The notes under the pieces were generated by a model, which saw nothing but the letters and a program-made list of their open reading frames with translations, was not told the origin of the DNA and did not search any database. A stretch of DNA of 64,000 nt, taken from Sphingomonas sp. Y57 (GTDB lineage Bacteria; Pseudomonadota; Alphaproteobacteria; Sphingomonadales; Sphingomonadaceae). Below, piece after piece: positions 59,033 through 64,000 of this stretch. Position 1 is the stretch's first letter. Each line of letters starts with the position of its first letter. Location: the NCBI RefSeq assembly GCF_001015195.1, contig NZ_LDES01000053.1:1-64000 (forward strand), written 5' to 3'. The position numbers and the translations under genes were made by a program.

Positions 59033-60033
59033 TCGGCTTCGATCTCACCCTTGCCTGGGCGGCGATCATTGCCTTCGCCGTCGCCGCCTATGTCGTCATG
59101 GACGGTTTCGACCTGGGCATCGGCATCCTCTTTCCCGGCTTCCGGGTCGGCGGCGAGCGCGACATGGCGATGAACAGCATCGCACCGGTCTGGGACGGAA
59201 ACGAGACCTGGCTGGTGCTCGGCGGTGGCGGACTGATGGCGGCCTTCCCGCTGGCCTACGCGATCATTCTGCCGGCACTCTACGCCCCTCTGACGGCGAT
59301 GCTGCTCGGCCTCGTCTTCCGGGGTGTCGCCTTCGAGTTCCGCTGGCGCGATCCGGGGCACCGCGCCTTCTGGGATGCGGCCTTCTGCGGCGGGTCGCTG
59401 GTCGCGACGCTGGCGCAGGGGATCACGCTCGGTGCCCTGCTGCAGGGGATCGAGGTTGGCGACCGGGCCTATGCCGGCGGATGGTGGGACTGGCTCACGC
59501 CCTTCTCGCTGCTGACCGGGGTCAGTCTCGCGATTGGCTACGCATTGCTCGGTGCGGGCTGGCTGATCTGGAAGACCGAGGGGCAACTCCAGGCCGATGC
59601 GCGTCGCTTCGCGAGACCGCTGTGCCTGGCGTTGCTGGTCGCGATTGCGGCGGTCAGTGCCTATACGCCTTTCCTCGAAGGCAAATATCATGAGCGCTGG
59701 TTCGACTATCCGGGCCTGTTCGTGACGATCCCGGTGCCGGTGCTCGTCGCCATCGTCGCGCTGCTGCTGTGGCGGGCTATCGGCGGACGGCGGGACGGGA
59801 TGCCCTTCCTGCTGACCCTCGTCCTGTTCGGCCTTTCGATGCTGGGCCTTGCCATCTCGATCTACCCCGACGTCGTTCCGGGCCGGGTGACGATCTGGGA
59901 AGCCGCGGCGCCCGAGCGTAGCCAGATATTCATGCTGGTGGGGGCCGTGGTGCTGGTGCCGATCATCCTCGGCTACACCGGTTGGGCCTATTGGGTGTTC
60001 CGCGGCAAGGTCGATGAAGCCGGATATCACTGA
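59029..60033 (+). CDS. cydB: Cytochrome bd-type quinol oxidase subunit II
   Basis: A 334-residue subunit with eight or nine helices: IAFAVAAYVVMDGFDLGIGI, SIAPVWDGNETWLVLGGGGL and AFPLAYAIILPALYAPLTAM, which are the conserved CydB start. It supports the haem-bearing subunit I. It overlaps cydA (ATGA) and the DUF2474 gene (20 bases). Confidence 0.96.
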   Translation: MIGFDLTLAWAAIIAFAVAAYVVMDGFDLGIGILFPGFRVGGERDMAMNSIAPVWDGNETWLVLGGGGLMAAFPLAYAIILPALYAPLTAMLLGLVFRGVAFEFRWRDPGHRAFWDAAFCGGSLVATLAQGITLGALLQGIEVGDRAYAGGWWDWLTPFSLLTGVSLAIGYALLGAGWLIWKTEGQLQADARRFARPLCLALLVAIAAVSAYTPFLEGKYHERWFDYPGLFVTIPVPVLVAIVALLLWRAIGGRRDGMPFLLTLVLFGLSMLGLAISIYPDVVPGRVTIWEAAAPERSQIFMLVGAVVLVPIILGYTGWAYWVFRGKVDEAGYH

Positions 60034-60142
60034 GCCTGGCCCGCTCTGGCGACGGCTCGCCTGGTTCGTTGGCATCTGGACGGCGAGCGTCGCCTTGCTC
60101 GGCCTCGTCGCCTGGGTGATCCGACGGATGGTCAACGGCTGA
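60014..60142 (+). CDS. DUF2474-type small subunit of the bd oxidase operon (42 residues)
   Basis: ATG at 60014 inside the end of cydB gives 42 residues: a polar start MKPDITEPGPLWRRLAWFV, then one helix WTASVALLGLVAWVIRRMV. Small proteins of this type follow CIO-type cydAB and probably stabilise the oxidase, analogous to CydX. It is short enough to be missed by gene callers. Confidence 0.85.
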   Translation: MKPDITEPGPLWRRLAWFVGIWTASVALLGLVAWVIRRMVNG

Positions 60143-60185
60143 TCGGCCCCGGTCCCGCCGTCGCTCCATAACGGCCATACGATGA

Positions 60186-61604
<1,419 letters not shown>

Positions 61605-61615
61605 CGCACGGCCGA

Positions 61616-61646
61616 CGGGATCGCGCGAGCAAGGCGCGCGGTCCCG
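61616..61646 (+). terminator. Hairpin after gdhA
   Basis: CGGGATCGCGCG (61616–61627) pairs with CGCGCGGTCCCG (61635–61646) with one G·T mismatch and a 7-base loop. The tail is TTGGGTAT. It marks the likely end of the core chromosome before the next mobile segment. Confidence 0.7.
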
Positions 61647-61710
61647 TTGGGTATGTATTGCCATGTAACCGGGGAACTCGCGTGCGGCGGCGTCAGGCGA
61701 TCGACGGGCC

Positions 61711-61899
61711 ATGCACATCCTGGCGCACCTTACCAGAGAAAGTTCGAACCGTCTGTTCGAAATTCTCGAGGATTGGAGCCACGTTCTGCGCTACACGCGC
61801 CTGGGCAAGGAAGTCGCCGAGAAGGCTAAGAATGGAAAGGATGGGAGCGCCCCGCGCGACAACCATCCGGTTGCCGTGCGGAGGCGCAAGACCGGCTGA
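61711..61899 (+). CDS. Small hypothetical protein upstream of mobC (62 residues)
   Basis: Reads MHILAHLTRESSNRLFEILE then EVAEKAKNGKDGSAPRDN, ending in a basic tail. No family recognised. The region could instead be non-coding and hold the transfer origin, because a hairpin (61735–61766) lies inside it. Low confidence as a gene. Confidence 0.35.
   Translation: MHILAHLTRESSNRLFEILEDWSHVLRYTRLGKEVAEKAKNGKDGSAPRDNHPVAVRRRKTG
61735..61766. promoter_or_regulatory. Candidate oriT hairpin upstream of mobC
   Basis: AGAAAGTTCGAAC and GTTCGAAATTCT are near-inverted arms around CGTCT. Inverted repeats next to nic sites are usual upstream of mobC/relaxase genes. No nic motif can be assigned by eye. Confidence 0.3.
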
Positions 61900-61913
61900 G
61901 CGCGGGAGGGTTG

Positions 61914-62273
61914 ATGGCACAGAAGCCATACGATCCTCCGTTCAGCCTGCGCCTCTCGTTTGAGGAACGGGCGCGCCTTGAGGAATTGGCCGATGGCCAA
62001 CCTCTCGGCGCATACATCCGTTCACGTCTGCTGGACGAAGCGCCGCGCCGGAAGGCGCTGAGCGTGAATGACAAGGATGCGCTCCTGCGCGTCCTTGGTC
62101 AGCTCGGCCAATCGCGTCTGGCCAACAACCTGAACCAGCTCGCCAAGCAAGCGAACCTCGGCACGTTGCCGGTTACTCCCGACACCGAGGCGGCTTTGTT
62201 GAAGGCTGCCGATGATGTTGCCGCCATGCGCAAGCTGGTGATCGACGCCCTCGGTCTGGATTCTGGCCCATGA
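61914..62273 (+). CDS. mobC: MobC-type relaxosome accessory protein
   Basis: A 119-residue protein with RLSFEERARLEELADGQPLG and IRSRLLDE at the N-terminus (ribbon-helix-helix-like) and the MobC motif LLRVLGQLGQSRLANNLNQL followed by AKQANLGTLPVTPD. It should bind the transfer origin and help the relaxase, with which it overlaps by ATGA. A GGAGGG precedes the ATG. Confidence 0.88.
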   Translation: MAQKPYDPPFSLRLSFEERARLEELADGQPLGAYIRSRLLDEAPRRKALSVNDKDALLRVLGQLGQSRLANNLNQLAKQANLGTLPVTPDTEAALLKAADDVAAMRKLVIDALGLDSGP

Positions 62274-63634
62274 TTATCAAGGCATCATCGCGCGGCGGCT
62301 CCACACAGCTCGGTTTGCACCTGCTGAAAACCGAGAATGAACAGGTCGAGATTCACGAAGTCAGCGGCTTCGTGTCCGAAACGGTCATGGGCGCAATGAA
62401 GGAAGCCCAGGCCATGGCGATGGGCACCAAGTGCAAGAAGTTCTTGTTCTCCGTCTCACTCAACCCACCGGATACCGAAAACGTCCGGCTGGACGTTTTC
62501 GAGGGCGCAATTGCCAAGATCGAAGAGCGGCTGGGTCTGGAAGGCCAGCCGCGCATGGTGGTCTTCCATGAAAAGGAAGGTCGTCGCCATGCCCATGTTG
62601 TCTGGTCGCGGATTGATGCCGAAACCATGACGGCCAAGCGGATGGATTATTACAAGACCAAGCTCCAGCAGATATCGCGGGAGCTATTCCTCGACAATGG
62701 CTGGAAAATGCCGCGCGGCCTCATGGCGCATGGGGAGCGCGATCCGCGCAATTTCACGCTGGCAGAGTGGCAGCAGGCCAAACGCGCTGGCCTCAATCCC
62801 CATGATTTGAAAGGCATGGTGCAAGATTGCTGGGCGGTGTCGGACAGTCGCGAGTCGTTCGCCCGTGCGCTCGAAGAGCGCGGCCTGTATCTGGCCAAGG
62901 GTGATCGGCGCGGCCATGTCGCCGTCACCTATGAGGGCGAAGTCTTCGCCCTCTCGCGCCTGATCGACAAGAAGGCCAAGGATGTCACGGCGAAGCTGGG
63001 CAAGCCTGACGATCTTCTCAGCGTAGAGGCCACCAAGGCACGGATCGCCAATGAGATCGCGCCGCGTGTTTCCAGCTACATCCGCGAAGCCAAACAGAAT
63101 GCCCATGCGGTCATGAAACCGCTGAAGGCACAGGCAACGGCCATGGCCGAACAGCATCGGGCGGAGCGCGATAAGCAGAAGGAAGGCCAGAAGCAGCGCT
63201 GGCAGGCCGAAACGCGGGAACGCGCCGACCGTCTGCGCAAAGGCTTTATGGGATTGTGGGATCGCCTGACCGGCGATTACCAGAAAACCCAGAAGAGCAA
63301 CGAGGTTGAAGCCTTCTTCGCGCTTCAGCGCGACCGCGAACAGCGCCAGGCGCTGATCGCCGCGCAGATGGCTGAACGCCAGCGCCTGCAACAGCAGATC
63401 GAGCAAGCGCGGGAACGCCACGCGCAGCAGATACTGGCCCTGCACCGGCAGGCGGCAAACTACCGGCAAATGGCTGAAAGCCAGAAAGCGCAACAACAGA
63501 CTGGCAGTGAGCGCGGCAATGTCCGCAGCGAATTCTCGCGCCAGTCGAGCGGTCGCGGCGAATCTGAACGTGGCAAGGATCAGCCGCGCGGTCGGTCATC
63601 GCCCGACCGTGGGCCTGATCTGGAACGTGGATAG
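62270..63634 (+). CDS. Relaxase/mobilization nuclease without N-terminal tyrosine
   Basis: A 454-residue relaxase. Residues 1–120 form the nuclease domain: IIKASSRGGSTQLGLHLL, KKFLFSVSLNPPDTENVRLD and FHEKEGRRHAHVVWSRIDAE with His at 100, 107 and 109 as metal ligands. No Tyr occurs in the first 120 residues; His17 lies where a nucleophile would be expected. Residues 300–454 are a Gln/Arg/Glu-rich coiled coil and disordered tail. The family is widespread on alphaproteobacterial plasmids and mobilizable elements. Confidence 0.88.
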   Translation: MIIKASSRGGSTQLGLHLLKTENEQVEIHEVSGFVSETVMGAMKEAQAMAMGTKCKKFLFSVSLNPPDTENVRLDVFEGAIAKIEERLGLEGQPRMVVFHEKEGRRHAHVVWSRIDAETMTAKRMDYYKTKLQQISRELFLDNGWKMPRGLMAHGERDPRNFTLAEWQQAKRAGLNPHDLKGMVQDCWAVSDSRESFARALEERGLYLAKGDRRGHVAVTYEGEVFALSRLIDKKAKDVTAKLGKPDDLLSVEATKARIANEIAPRVSSYIREAKQNAHAVMKPLKAQATAMAEQHRAERDKQKEGQKQRWQAETRERADRLRKGFMGLWDRLTGDYQKTQKSNEVEAFFALQRDREQRQALIAAQMAERQRLQQQIEQARERHAQQILALHRQAANYRQMAESQKAQQQTGSERGNVRSEFSRQSSGRGESERGKDQPRGRSSPDRGPDLERG

Positions 63635-63652
63635 TAGAGAATAGGCGGCGCT

Positions 63653-64000
63653 TTACGCGCCGCCGAGGGACTTGAGATACTCAGCCGCTTTGTTGGCGGC
63701 GCTGGCGGCGGTGAAGATCGCCTTGCGGTCGCCCTTCATGATGCGCAGCCAGTGGTCGATATATGCGGCGTGGTCGGGACGCGGTTCAACGGTGATGCCA
63801 AGATCACCGCACAGGAAAGCCGCACCAAGCTCGGCAACCAGCTCTTCCATCGCATAGGCATCATCACCAAAGCGTTCGCCGTACTGACGGGCAAGACGGT
63901 TCTCGTGACCGCTCCAGTGGGTCAGCTCGTGCAGCAACACGGAATACCAGCCCTCGGTAGCGGATGAGGTCTCGGTGCCGATAAAGCGATGCTGGCTCGG
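63653..64000 (-). CDS. ArdC-like antirestriction zincin metallopeptidase (partial)
   Basis: The last 115 codons of a minus-strand gene entering from the right edge. The zincin motif is YSVLLHELTHWSGHENRLAR (HELTH with a third ligand downstream), and FGDDAYAMEELVAELGAAFL supplies the Glu, typical of ArdC/DUF1738 proteins. ArdC protects incoming DNA from restriction and binds single-stranded DNA at its N-terminus, which is outside the window. Convergent with the relaxase gene. Confidence 0.88.
   Translation of the reverse strand, partial: PSQHRFIGTETSSATEGWYSVLLHELTHWSGHENRLARQYGERFGDDAYAMEELVAELGAAFLCGDLGITVEPRPDHAAYIDHWLRIMKGDRKAIFTAASAANKAAEYLKSLGGA

Overview
The window looks like the chromosome of a sphingomonad (Alphaproteobacteria, Sphingomonadales). 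The basis is high GC, a ChvG/ChvI–HprK–RapZ–EIIA(Man)–HPr cluster divergent from pckA, an lptD–surA–pdxA–rsmA operon, a class II DAHP synthase, and sphingomonad-style short palindromic repeats. The assignment is an inference from gene order and protein character; no 16S gene is present.

Region 1 (1–26.0 kb) is the right-hand part of an integrative conjugative element (ICE) ending at the 3' end of a tRNA-Glu(CTC) gene. A long, tightly overlapped minus-strand operon encodes an F-type type IV secretion system: a small secreted protein, DsbC, TraA pilin, TraL, TraE, TraK, TraB, TraV, TraC, four small membrane proteins, TraW, TraU, a small protein, TraN split into two genes, TrbC, an S26 peptidase, TraF, a second thioredoxin-fold protein, TraH, and TraG running off the left edge. 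Most junctions are ATGA overlaps. Coupling protein and MOBF relaxase genes are not in the window and presumably lie further left. Upstream of the operon are an XRE regulator, a relaxase-like protein that has lost its expected catalytic residues, a broken MFS transporter, an excisionase and a tyrosine integrase. A sequence element duplicated upstream of both the XRE gene and the xis–int pair suggests common control of transfer and excision.

Region 2 (26–61.6 kb) is core chromosome: class II DAHP synthase, an OpgC-like membrane protein, Lon protease, a short RadC, a LuxR-type regulator with a C-terminal membrane anchor, GreB, a SpoU rRNA methyltransferase, the HPr/EIIA/RapZ/HprK/ChvG/ChvI signalling cluster, pckA, a diguanylate cyclase, guaB, rsmB, a TPR protein, an AraC regulator with a cyclase-family hydrolase, the lptD–surA–pdxA–rsmA operon, and pepA. 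Three coenzyme F420 biosynthesis genes (cofC, cofD, cofE) form a compact operon, which is unusual for a proteobacterium. Next come a cytochrome bd-type oxidase with a 42-residue DUF2474 protein, and NADP-type glutamate dehydrogenase.

Region 3 (about 61.65–64 kb) begins a second mobile segment after the gdhA terminator. It has a MobC accessory protein, a relaxase with a three-histidine motif but no N-terminal tyrosine, and the end of an ArdC-like antirestriction metallopeptidase running off the right edge.

The observations I rate highest are the duplicated control element of the ICE, the degenerate relaxase beside it, the two-gene TraN, the block of small membrane proteins with a repeated N-terminus, and the F420 operon. 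Start codons were chosen by ribosome-binding sites and overlaps and are inferred throughout.
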